From Sclerotiophoma versabilis (lineage: Eukaryota > Ascomycota > Dothideomycetes > Pleosporales > Didymellaceae), in assembly GCA_012274445.1 (NCBI GenBank), contig JAAROD010000093.1, forward strand, positions 2,348,118-2,412,117: a stretch of 64,000 nucleotides of DNA, in the 5' to 3' direction. Shown piece by piece: positions 11,207-23,800 of the stretch (its first letter is position 1; each line of letters begins with the position of its first letter). The position numbers and the translations under genes are program-made. The notes below the pieces were generated by a model. It had not been told where the DNA came from. It was given only the letters and a program-made list of their open reading frames with translations, and did not search any database.

Positions 11207-12720
11207 ATACTAAGTACTACTATGCTATTACTACTACTACTAACTATGCTACTACTGCCTACGCTCTGCTCCTTGCGCCTTACACACCTACTACCTACTT
11301 CTACTACTTAGTCTTACCTTTAGGTATTAGTAATTTAGCTTTAGCTAATTAAGCTTCTTTTACTAGGCCTCTAGGCTCTATTAGAAACCCTAGCCTTCTT
11401 CCTCTTTGCCTGCTACTGCTGCCCCCTTTCTAGCTGCCTCTTCTACTACTACTGCTACCTCTACCTCTACTTCTACTAGCTTCTACCTCTACTACTACTA
11501 CTACTACTATTATACCTATTATAGGCACTATATAGAGTAAGTATAGAACTATACTCTACTTAGGCTATATATATACTCTACTAGTTAACAGCTTAGCTAT
11601 ATAGTGCTATAATATAGCTAATACTAGCCTCTATACCTACTACTACTTCTAGTACTCTTTAGAGCACTCCTGTTACTCTATATAGGTTCTAGAGCTTCTT
11701 AAGCTTATAGTATATAAACTAATAGCTCTTATAGCTCTAGCTTCTTTAAAGTAGTTAGTATTACTCTTACTAATAAGCTATAGGTGTCTAGAGGTATAAC
11801 TACTTCTATAGGTTACTATTCTTTTTTTATAATATAGTTTAGTACTAATAAGCTTATAAAGGTTTATAGACCTATATATTACTTAGTATATAATAAAGAA
11901 GCTTCTAGTAGAGAGTTATAGTTTTAATAGAGACTAAAAGAGAATTTCTAGATTTAGAAGTTAGTAGTAGGCACCTAAGAGAAGGGGGTTATTCTCTCTA
12001 GTAGTTAAATTAATTATTTACTCTCTTTTTTAACTACTCTTTTTATAACTCTATAACCTATTATACCTTACTATTTATATTATAAAGGTTTAGGTAGGTT
12101 AAAAAGCACTTATAAGCCTACCTAGAAAGCGCTTTTATTAACCTATTAGTAGTTATCTTACTTATTTTTATATAGGTTACTATAAAGGTACCTTTTATAT
12201 ACTCTTATTTAAGCTATATATTCTATATATCTATATAGCACAGCTAGGTAGTAAGCTACTTACTTTCTTCTACTACTAACTATATAGTTTACGAATTATT
12301 ATAGAATATCTTCTAAGTAACCTCTAGGTTAAGGCAGAGCTTATAGAGAAATTACTTTAGAGTAGTACTCTTCTTAGCTATATACTTAAGAGCTAGTAGT
12401 TTAGCTTTAGTTATTAAGGTAGTTACTATAGACTGCCTAGCTGCCTTCTATATAATTAGGCTGCTAAAGAGCTATATAATATACTTCTAAGATAATTAAT
12501 ATAATTTACTATTATTAGTAAATAAAGTATCTCTATATATAAGAAGCTAGCTGCCTAAATAAGCTCTATACTATATACCTAGGTACTTAGTTCTATATAG
12601 GTAGCTAATAACTTAAGTAGCTACTTAGAAGTAAGTAGCTTTAGAATTTATAAGATAGTAAGATAGCTAAGAAGCCGTATATATAATGTCTAGCTATATT
12701 ATAATTATAGTATATAATAT

Positions 12721-13187
12721 TATTATAGCTAAAATAGAGTAAAAATGTATATATATTTGCACTCTGAATTTAGACTACTAAGTAGGCCTTTTTCTGCTAT
12801 ATAACACACCCCCTTATATTTAAAGTAAAGGAACGTCTTAAAGGTAGAGACTATATAGTAGTAAGGCTAGCTGTATGCCTATAGGGTTATAGCTAAGAGT
12901 TCTCTATACTAGACTTTTATAGTAGGGATAGGCCTAATACCTATTTAGCCTACTGTACTATTTTAGTACCTAGTAGGTGTAGCATAACTTAGGTAAGGTT
13001 AACAGGAATTATTACTACTAGTTGCCTTAGCTCTAGTTACCTACTTAACTCTAAATCTACGTAGCCTCTACTTATATAGTATTAGTGTCTAGGCTTATAA
13101 CTATTATAGCTAAAACAGGGTAAAAATATATATACATTTGCACTCTGAATTTAGGCTACTAAGTAGGCCTTTCTCTGCTGTGTAATA
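12721..13187 (+). mobile_element. Complete TRIM-like miniature LTR element, 467 bp, TSD AATAT
   Basis: Two direct terminal repeats of exactly 86 bp (12721-12806 and 13102-13187) start TATTATAGC (from TGTTACAGC) and end TAACA or TAATA. Target duplication AATAT lies on both sides (12716-12720, 13188-13192). The interior of 295 bp has no coding capacity. This is the structure of a terminal-repeat retrotransposon in miniature, a non-autonomous element mobilised in trans. Other copies are the truncated one at 3310-3522 and an LTR-like copy at 37339-37426. Orientation is arbitrary. Confidence 0.88.
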
Positions 13188-16100
13188 AATATTAACTCTA
13201 CCTACTTCTAATAAGCCTTAATTTCTTACTTTAAAGCTTTTCTTATATACTTCTAAAGCTTAATTATAGAGAAGAGAATACTTAGAAGTAACCTCTTCTC
13301 TAAAACCTTAAACTTAGTAGTAAGCTTCTTAATATAGGAGTTATAAGTAAGTATTATTACTTAAGCTACTTAATTTTATATAATATAAACTCCTAAGAAC
13401 TATTTAGTAGCTCTATAATCTATAATCTAATATTTAGCTATTAATAAGCTTATTAACTACTCTATAGCTACTTAATCATTCTTATAATAAGTAAGGAGAA
13501 TATTATTAATATAGAAGAGTAAGATAATTTTTTACTTATTATTAAAGAATAAGCATAGCTCTTCTTTTAATACTATTAAACTAAGCTTCTAGAAAGTACT
13601 AGACAGCTCCTTATACTATAGGATAGAGAAGTTCTAGAAACTATATAGAGCCTATAGTAGTAGTACTACCTACTTAGGCTTTTTAAATCTATTAGGCAGC
13701 TTATATAGTACTAGTAGCTAGTTTTAGTAGCTTATATTAAGAAATGCGCTGCTTATATTATACTATAGTAGCTCTAAATTAAACTAAGCTACTATAGTAA
13801 CTATAGTATAGAAGAACCTTATAGTAAGTATTATAGTATAGGTTAACTTAATTAAATTCTTTGCCTAGAGGTCTCTATGTACGTATATTCTATCTTTATA
13901 TTTTATAAAGTAGCTGTTTTAATTAAGCTTATAAGTAAATACCTATTTAAGTAGCAGAGCTTTAGCCTAGAAGCTTGTTTTATTTATTTCTTTCTAGGTA
14001 TTTTTCTTAGTAAGTGTTATAATCTCTTTTATATAGGCCTAGCAGAATAGAGTACCTAGAAGGTAATTAGTAAGCTCTTTCTATATATTAGAAACTAGAG
14101 AGAGCTAGTTATAGTGTACCTGCTACTTATTTTTAGCTAATAGTTTCTCTAACCTTATTACTAAGGCTGTAATAACTGTATAGATTATAAGAAAGTCTTT
14201 TCTCTAGTTTTTATACTTATTTATATAATTAAATAAGCTTCTAAGTAGCTAAAGGTAACTATCTTACTCTATTAAGCTTATTATAGTATATATGCCTACT
14301 TTGTTATCTTCTCTAAGCTTATTATACTCTTAGTTGCATAGCCTATAGCTTAATTATATTAGTAAGCTAATAGTTTTACGCTAATTAGCACAGCTTATAG
14401 TTAGTTTACCTACTCTTATTAATTTCTAAGAAGGTATAAGAATAATTAGAGAGTTAGGTCTTCTTATTAGTAGATTATTATAATTCTTATTACCTGCTAG
14501 AAGGCTCTCTTCTTTAATAGTAGAGTATACTTTCTATAAGCTTCTAGACAGGTGCTTCTCTATAGGAGCTTTTCTGCCTACTACTAGCTGCTTAGGTTCT
14601 AGTATTAGGTTAGAGAAGAAAAGGCCTAGTTCTTAGCGCCCTATGCAGATTTCTATTAGTTTACTAGCTAAGCTAACTAATTATATAGTTTCTACCTTAG
14701 AAGCTTACTTATTACTAGACTAGCCTTCTACTAATTAAGCTTCTTCTAAAGGCTTACCTCTAAGCTATTATATAGAGAGTAATTTAAGTAATAGATCTTC
14801 TCTCTTAGTAATAAGAAGCTTAATTACTTCTCTTATATCTACTATCTTACTAGGCTTATAGAGAACTTCTATAACCTTTACTACTTCTATAACTAGAAGT
14901 ATAGTTAACTTATTAACCTAGTTATAAAAGAGCTTCTTATTAAAAGTTATATTATATATTATAATTACCTAGTTAAGTTAGAGTACTTATATATAGTATA
15001 TATTAGAAGCTTAATAACTAATAAGGTAACTAATATAACTTTTTAGAGTAACTTTAAAGCTTGTTCTATTATAGCTAGCTACTTATTCTCTATTTAAGAA
15101 ATATACTTAGTAGCTATATATATATATATTCTGCTCTAATTGGGTCTTAGATTAGCTATAAGTACTTTTACCTACTTAGATTAGTACTATTAAAAGTACT
15201 ATATAAACTACTAATTAAGCTCCTTATTTAGGCTATATAGCTTATTTAAGTGTATAGGACTTATATTATAGAGCTATATAGTAGCTATAATAACTTCTAG
15301 CTAAAGCTTCTTAGGTAGGTTTATACTACTCTTTATTTTTATTAACTTAGTAATTATCTTTTATCTACCTCTTTCTACTATACTATTTAGCTTATATATA
15401 TAGAGAGGTATATACTTAATATTAATTTCTATATTAAATACCTAGTACTTATATATAGAGCTCTCTTACTATAGCAGTATAGCTATATTATTATCTTAGC
15501 TAATCTTATAGATTTTAAGCTTATACTAAGTAGCTACCTAGCTTAAAAAATTAGTAAGGACTTAGAGAATTTTAATTTAAGTCTTTCTCTATAGCAGGTA
15601 TATAAAGAGCTTTCTACTATAGTACTTCTTAATTAAAAGTATCTATAACTTACCTCTATAGCCTAGAGGCATATTAAATAGATTCTAGCTAATTTACTAA
15701 AAGAAGTAAGCTAGTTTCTTATACTTTCTTTATAATACTACCTACTTAGTATAGGTTATTATATAACTCTTATAATTCTTCTAGAGTACTCTAGTTATAT
15801 ATATACTGTATATGTGCTTTATAAGTACTTATAGAGCTTCTAAGCTAAAGTAGCTAGCTCTAGTATACTAAAGGTACTTACTTAAGCTATAAAGATAGAA
15901 GTTATATAATTATTTTATTATTACTGCGTTTAGAAGGCCTATAGAATAGTAAGAAAGAGGTTTATATTTAAGAAAAGTAAAGTTATAAGTATACTATAGA
16001 GTAGTATATATAATACTAATATTAAGGTCTTTAATATATTCTACCTATAGAGTACTATTAAGCTCTAGGTACTATACTCTCTTTTCTTATAATTAAGCTT

Positions 16101-19100
16101 CTAAGATAATATTAATATAGAAACCTTTAACTATAATAATATTCTAAAGAAGTAGGTTCTTAGTATATAGGCTGTGCTTTCTATAAAGAGCGTTCTTTAG
16201 TAAATAAACTTCTTAGCCTACTATAGGAAATGCTTAGGTACCTGCCTTTATAGTGTTACTAGGATTAGATAGGTAGAAAGACCTAGGTATAAGGTACTTA
16301 GTACTATTAACTAGGTGCGTAGTAGCTCTATTATCTAGAATTATACTTTTAGAGAGTAGATAAGTGTTAAAATCTATAAGGTTATATACCTCTAGAGTCT
16401 CTCTTATTAGCTAGGTATTACTAAGAGTACTTATTATTCTTAAGTTAATTAGAGCTACTTATATATTACCTAGAAACTTAACTTATAGTATCCTAGCTAC
16501 TAGTTAGGGACCTCCTAAGGCCTGGATTAAGTAGTAAGTTTTTAAGTACTAGCTAAGTTACTTAATTTTCTTCTTAAGGTCTTTAAACTTCTTATAATTA
16601 AGCTTCTAGAGTATTTACTAATAAGCTTAGTCTCCTAGTCTATATAGAGGTAAAGATAAGCCTATTACTATAGTCTTAAGTACTTAGTACTATATTAGTT
16701 TCTATAGGTAGGTATAACTCTTAGTTTTATAGAGGTAACTATAGCCTATTTATTTTAAACTTAAGCTATTAGGCTTTTCTATAGAAGCTTCTTAGGTATC
16801 TAATTAATTACTAAAGGTTATAAATACCTTTAGGTTATCTTTACTTAATCTAATTATATATTTATATATTAAGCTACTAAAGACTCTACTTACTTAGTCT
16901 AAATTAAGCGTTTTAAGCCCTAGAATAGTATCCTAGATAACTTTTTAGTATATAGTATAAGCCTATTCTAGAGTAATTCTATACTCTAATATATTAAAGA
17001 AATCTTAAATAGTAAGCTCTTTATTAACTTATATAAGCTTATAAGACTTAGCTCTTATATATAGGTATAACTACTTCTAGTACTAGTCTTATAGAGTAGC
17101 TTATTCTTACCTAGCTACTCTAAAGTAGGCTCTATACTCTACTCTAACTTAGTTCTTAGTACTTAGTATAGTAGAAGTAAGCTCCTAGTATAGTGCTTAT
17201 ATAAGTAATTATAGTATAGTCTTATTATTAGTAATAAGCTACACTATTACTAGTAAGATAATTAATAGAGCTACTATAGTATTAACCTAGTTCTATAGTT
17301 TCTAAAGATACTCTACCTTAGCAGCCTACTTACTTATTTATATTTTATATTTTATAAGCTTATAGTTATATACCTTAGAGCTTAATTACGCTTTAGTAGG
17401 TTAGGTAGACTAGCTATAGGTAGCTTATACATGTAGATAGTTATTATAGGTTAAGCTAGTTAATAGATGCCTAGCAGCTCTTAGCTCTGTAATTAAGCTA
17501 ATAGTAGGCAGCTTAGAGGCTACTTTATATATACCTAGTATATTAGAGGTGTCTAGGTTAATAGGATCCTATATATTACGTAGCTTAGCGTGCTAGATAA
17601 GCTAAATATACTAATTAGGCTAGTTATTTCTAGATTATAGCTAGTAGGCACTAGCTAGTATAGCTAATAAAGCTTATAAGCTGTAGTAAACTAGCTTACC
17701 TATTATTTAGTTTAGTAGTAAAGTAAAAGAGAGTTTTAATTAGAGTAGTTAAGTACTGTCTAAAAGGCTTAATTAGCTAAGTATATAGAAAGATCTACTA
17801 CTCTTTAGAAGCTAGGCTTATAACTATTAATAAGCTTATAGTATAATACTTAAGTAATTAAATAATTAGTTAGTGCCTATTTATCTAGATATAATAACTA
17901 TTTATATATAAAAGAAATATTATTAGTTATATAACTCTAGAATTAAGCTTATAGGTAGTAGTAAGTCTACTTAACTATAGTTAGCTTAACTACTAAGCTT
18001 CTTAAGAGTTAGCTATAAGCTTAGGCACATAGGCTTATACTTTAGGTAATACCTAGCTCTAATATGCTAACGCTTTGCTTAGCCTAGCAGTAAGCTAGCA
18101 GCTTGCTTATGCAATATCTAGTTATAGGTTTAGAAGTAATACTAGCTTTCTATTAAATTTAGGTTTATTTCTACTTTAGTTATTATTTTCTTATTACTTA
18201 AGCTTCTATCTTATAGTGTAGTTACTAGTACTAAGTTTATTAGAACTATATTTCTACTAATTCTATTAGAATTTACTTAGATTATTAACCTGCTGTTATT
18301 CTACGCAAGTTTTAAGTGCTATTTATTATAGTTTTTTATTAATACTTTTAGTAATTTAATTATAGTTTTCTTAAAAGGTAGTATTATTATCTTAGAATTT
18401 CTAATATACTAGTTCTATATCTATATACTTATTAAATTTATATATATCTATATTATACTAACTTTCCTTAGTATTAAAGGCGTAGATAATGTTTCTATTT
18501 ACTTTTTATCTAGTAGTATTATATAGATATTAGGATGTTATAGGCTGCTTATACTTATATACTCTTAGTCTCTATTTATATACTTATTCTATTTATTTTA
18601 ATAGTTATTCTATTAGGTTCTATAGGTACTTCTACTACTTCTCTAACTCTTAGTATAGTATAGGTACTTAGCTTTAAACATTTCTTATATTCTTATTAAA
18701 TAGCATAATATACTTATTATTAGATTTAGTTTTAGAGTTTTCTATAAGATATTCTAGATTATTAATAAGAACTTCTTATTTATTACTAGTATCTATATTC
18801 TTATAGGTAAGTATATTAAGTTATTAAACTACTTTATTCTTTAATTAACAGTTCTTAGTATAGTAGCCTTATTTACTATATCTATAATAAGTTACTTTAG
18901 ACTTATTTCTTTTATTACTACTCTTGTTTTCTAATTTTATTATAGTTCTAGTCTCTTATTAATATTAGATAGGTCTATAGCCTTTAGTCTATAGTAACTA
19001 CTACTAGTACTATTATATATATAGTGTCTAGTATTAGGCTAGTAGTAGTTATTTTCTTAGTTTCTATAGTTAAGATTATTATACTATAGGTTATATAGTA

Positions 19101-19803
19101 GTAGGTATTATTCTATAGGTATAATATATATTTATAAATTATTTCTAAGTTTCTACTAAAGCTTATAAAGCTTAATATTATTACTAATAGCCTTATTAAC
19201 TAGGTTCTTAAAGTTATTAGTACTTATAGTAGTATATCTAAGTTCTTCTTTAACTTTAGGCTTTAGTCTCTAATAGAATATAGTTATTAGTGCTATATTA
19301 TTCTATCTAGTAAATATAGCTAGCTACTAGAAGTTAGTAAAATAGTTAGTAGTAGATTACTTCTAATAAATATATTATATATTATAATATATAATTACTA
19401 GTTTATTTAAGACTCTAAATATAGATTAAATCTATTTCTTAAATAGGTTAAAGTCTTTAAACTAAGAGTTAATTATAGTTAAGTTTCTATTAGTATAGTA
19501 GTATTAGAGAAAGAGTTTAATCTAGGTAAAAGCCTTATTTTATATATAACTAGTAATAAGAGTAACTTATTTTTTCTTAGTAACTTCTTCTCTCTAAAAT
19601 ATTAAGAAGAAGTTCTATTCTATAAGCTAGTTTTCTAGCTTATATTATTTACTATAGTAGAGGTTAGGTTTAGTAATACTAACTCTAAGGTATCTAGCTA
19701 GTACTTATTCTATTCTAATATTATTATTAGACTGTTAAGTGTAAGAGCTGCTAGAAGTAGTATAGGTTTCTAAAGTAGTACTTATCTTTAGAGGTATTTA
19801 AAG

Positions 19804-20302
19804 TATTAAAGTTATACTTTTAAGTAAAGCTTATAAGTACTATTTATATTAGATCTTAGAAATAAGTGCTAGTATAGAAAGGTCTATAGGAGTTAAGATT
19901 ATTACCTAGTAAAATACTATAATAATAGAGAATAATAATAAGTAGTATAGAGTGGACTATCTAGCTTAAGAGTTAAGGTTAAGATTCTAAAAATAAACTT
20001 AATTAACTAAGTTAAATATAAACTATATAAGTTATATTCTTACAAACTATATACCTACTAGAAGATAATACTTATTAATAAGTAACTAGTATTAGTCTAA
20101 TAAAATATATAGTATTACTTATCAATAAGTAATAATATATAATACTTACTAATAAGTATATTATATATATTATATTTACTAATAAGTATATTATATAACT
20201 ATATAAAGAGAGATTCTTTCTAACTCTACTCTTAGCTTATAGGTAAGAGCTCTAGTTAGCTACTTAATTACTATACTGCTGTGTTTATATAGAATTATAA
20301 TA
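19804..20302 (-). repeat. R-family LTR, right-hand LTR of gypsy A
   Basis: 499 bp, starting TATTAAAG and ending AATTATAATA, collinear with the LTR at 3523 once its inserted transposon is removed. It contains the CTTATTAATAAG palindromes. Given minus-strand coding, this would be the 5' LTR. Confidence 0.82.
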
Positions 20303-20874
20303 CTCTATTATAGGTAAGTAGTAGATATTATTTATAATTTTTCTTTTTAGTACTTCTAAGTTAGGTACCTACTTTCTTTTTCTATAATATAGCCTATTTT
20401 TCCTATCTAGTAAGTATTCTACTAAGAAGGCTTTTAAGTTTAACTATAAAGAAAACTTTAAAGTGCCTACTTATATAGCTTCTATTACTATCTAGTAGGT
20501 TTTATTTATTTAAGTAGTTTAAGTTTATAGTATTTTAAATATATTTATATTATTATATAGGCTTTTATTATATATTTATATAGAAGTTTATTTATTAGTA
20601 GTTACTTAGTTTTATTCTTTAGTAGGTACTACTATAGTATTCTTATTCTATTTCTATAGTATTAGTACTAGCCTTTATTATCTTTATAAATAAGTAGTAA
20701 CTAAGTAGCTATATATAATTAGTTAGGCTAGTTAGAGAAAGTTAGTATTTTAGAAGTAGGTAGAAAAAGATACTATAGCTTCTACTTTCTTTTTTTCTAA
20801 AGTAGGTTATATAACTATAGTAAATAGGTAGAGTAGTTAGAAGTATTAGGTTCTTTTCTAATTATTATCTATTA
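20303..20874 (-). mobile_element. Gypsy B fragment, left part
   Basis: AT-rich sequence between the R LTR and copia B. It is most simply the 3' end of the minus-strand gypsy relic that continues at 28256, split by copia B. No domain could be assigned with confidence. Confidence 0.4.
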
Positions 20875-23800
20875 TATAATTAAGCTGCTTAGTTAGTTAT
20901 GTAGAGATTAATTAGCTTAGAGAATTAGCTGTAAGCTGCTCTAGAGCTAACTAGAAGCTTATTATATTAGTATAATAGTAATAAGCAACCCTAATAGTAA
21001 GCAGAAGCTTACTTTAAATAGGTTACGTAACCTATATAGATTTTCTATATATATAATAGATAGCTTTTGTCTAATCTTAGATAGGCACTAATTAAATACT
21101 GTTAATTACCTAAGTATAGTCCTTTAAGCTTAATTATAGTTATAAGCCTAGCTTCTTAAGAATAGTAGATCTCTCTGCGCACTTAGCTAAATAGAGCTTA
21201 TTAGATATAGCTTAACTACTCTAATTAAACCTAAATTCTTAGTAACTATAAATTACTACTATAAGTAAGCTAGTTAACTATAGCTTATAAGCTTAATTAA
21301 CTATCCCTGCAGGCACTTTCTAACTAAAGTCTTAAACTAACTAGCCTAATTAGTATATATAGCTTATATAGCACGCTAAGCTGCGTAATATATAGGATCT
21401 AGTTAACCTAGATACTCTAGATACTTCTAGTATGCATAAGAGAGCTCCTTAGCTACTGCTAGGTAGCTTAGAGAATTTCTTTAGAGCTTCTAAATAACTA
21501 GCAGAAAGCTTAATATTTAATAAGAGGCCTCTAGTATACTTAACCTAAAGTTAATTAATATAGCTAATTAACACGCGTACGCCTTATAGCACTCTAACCC
21601 TAATAAGCACTAACGTGTATAACTAGGAGCTTGCTAAGTATAGAATTAAATTAAGCAAGTAGGCAGCTAGAGCTAAGCGCCTTTAGAAGCTATAGAACTA
21701 GGTTAATACTACTATGTCTCTATTAATTATATTACTAGTAATAGTGCAGCTTGTTTTAGGTAATAGTATAACTCTATAATTACTTATCTAGGCCCTAAAA
21801 GAGGAGCTTACTTCTACCTTACTTAGCACTAAGAACTAAGTACAAGCTAAGTATAAGGCTTACTTTAGAGCTGCTAAGTAGAGACGAGCTGCTCTATAAG
21901 ACTAGTACTAGAAGTAGTTATACCTCTATATAAGAGCTAAGGCTTATAAGCTTATAGAGGTTAATAGAGAGCTTACTGTCTAAGACTTCTTAAATATATT
22001 AAGCTATAAGATTACCTCTAAATAGGCCTATACTATACACTAAAGGATTATCTTAGATACTATTCTAGGGCTTAAAACGCTTACTTTAGACTAAGTAAGC
22101 AGGGTCTTTAGTAGCCTAATACATAAGTATATAATAAGAGTAGAGAAGGATACCTCTAGTGTATTTACTACCTTTAGTAACTACTTAGACGTTACCTAAA
22201 GTACTTCTACTAGTAACTTAAGCTACTTAGCTATAGGTAATAGCTATAAATACCTTTATAAGAAAAAAGAGAACACCTATAGGTAGAAGGTAACTAAATA
22301 CTAAGCACTAGAGATAGTAGTAAGGGGCTTATCTACGCCTCTTTACTATCTTAAGGAATTACGCTGCTAGAATATACTTTAGAAGCTTAACTCTAATAAC
22401 TTTAAGGACCTAAAGAAGTTAATTAAGTAACTTAGCTAGTACTTATAAGCTCTCTACGCTATTATAGTAGGCAGCATGCCTTAACCTATAAGTAGAGTGC
22501 CTAAAGCTAAGTTTCTAGGTAATATCTAAGCAGCTTTTATTAACCTAAAGATAATAATAAGACTTCTAATAAACTTAGAGGTAGTAGAGAAGCTAGGGGT
22601 CTATAACCTTATAGACTTTAACACCTATCCTCTGTTAGAGAGTATAATTTTAGATAATAGAGCTGCTACTTACCTAGTTAATAGCGTAGATAAGCTTATA
22701 CCTAGCACCTTTATACTAGCTACCTTAATAGATATAGTAGAAGTAGGTACCTAAGCATTCTCTATTATAGGCTAAAGAGCTTATTTATTTAAGAACACTC
22801 TCTATAGAAGGCGTAGCCTAAATATAAAGGACCTACTTCTTTAGAATATTATTATAGTAGAAGAATTCTATGTTAATATAATCTTAGAAGCTTAATTATA
22901 GAAAAAAGAGGTATAGTACCTAGGCCTTAATAGTACTCTCTAAGTTAGTTATATTAAAGATTTAAATAGGAGTATTATATATACTACTCTGCAGCGCGCT
23001 TATAACCTTACTTTCTTTAAATATAAGCTACTATTATACTACTTTCTAAGCCTATTAAATATAGTAATAATAAAATACTTATATAACTTATATCCTAGAA
23101 GCTTAACAGAGTAGCTATAGCATACTTAAGCTAGATATTTAGGCCTAGAAGCTCTTTAAGCACTTATATAGTGCGCGCGTAGCGTATATATAAGTAGAAT
23201 ACTCTAAAAGAACTATAAGGTGTGTATAACTATATATACTAAGTAGGTTATTTTACGCAGACCTTATAAGAAGCCTGCTTAGCTATTCTAGAGAATTAGA
23301 TAGGACCTATTTAATATACCTCTAGGCAGAGGTAGTAAACTATAGATACTTTTAATTAAGAAGTACTATAGTAGAAAGCTCTTTATATATACACTATAAG
23401 GAAAGACTTAGATTAAGATTTTATATGCTCTAACTAATTTCTTAAGCTAGGTAGCTACCTAGTATAAGCTCTATATCTATAAAATAAGCTAGAATAATAA
23501 TACTACTACCTTACTATAGTAAAGAAGCTTCTTATATAAATACTAGGCGCTTAAAGTAGAAATTAATATTAAATAGGTCTTACTATATATATATAAGCTA
23601 AATAGAGCTGCTAAAAGAGAGGGCTAAGAGATTATTACTAAGTCTATTAAGATAAGAAGTAGCTTAAACTTACCTAAGAAGCTCTAGCCTAAGGTAGTTG
23701 CAGCAGCAGCCTAGCTTTATAATATAAGCCTATTATATATAAATAAGCTTTAGAGTCTAAATAAGCAGCTTAACTAGTAGTTTATATAATACTTCTACTA

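Larger units (their letters stand above)
10178..18116 (-). mobile_element. Complete Ty1/copia retroelement A, RIP-degraded, TSD TCTAG
   Basis: LTRs at 10178-10471 (294 bp) and 17825-18116 (292 bp) start TATTAATAAGC and end GCAATA/ATAATA (from TG...CA). A perfect target duplication TCTAG flanks the element (10173-10177, 18117-18121). Coding is minus: near 13491-13517 the frame reads F-Y-I-N-N-I-L-L (YVDDIL box). The sequence inside the right-hand LTR (minus GTTATAAGCCTAGCTTCT) matches the start of copia B and is the likely primer-binding/leader region. About 2.2 kb (10472-12720) lies beyond the polymerase end, unusually long for copia. It interrupts gypsy A and carries a miniature LTR element at 12721. 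Confidence 0.87.
3523..20302 (-). mobile_element. Ty3/gypsy retroelement A, RIP-degraded, with nested insertions
   Basis: R-family LTRs lie at 3523-5888 (about 500 bp after removing a 1866-bp transposon) and 19804-20302 (499 bp), in the same orientation. The interior is 5889-10177 plus 18117-19803, about 6 kb, which is a normal size for gypsy. Coding is on the minus strand: at 8628-8666 the frame reads V-V-V-Y-L-N-N-I-L-V-Y-S, the reverse transcriptase YLDDIL box with both Asp changed to Asn. Right after the left LTR, the minus strand has a purine tract (AAAGAAGAAGAAGAATAG), as expected next to a 3' LTR. Gag should lie at 18117-19803. The flanks (CAGGC and CTCTA) do not match, so the two LTRs may have been paired by recombination. 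Confidence 0.75.

Noticed and set aside
3523..20302. Target duplication for gypsy A
   Set aside because: The outer flanks CAGGC and CTCTA do not match and cannot be reconciled by RIP changes, so no duplication is claimed.
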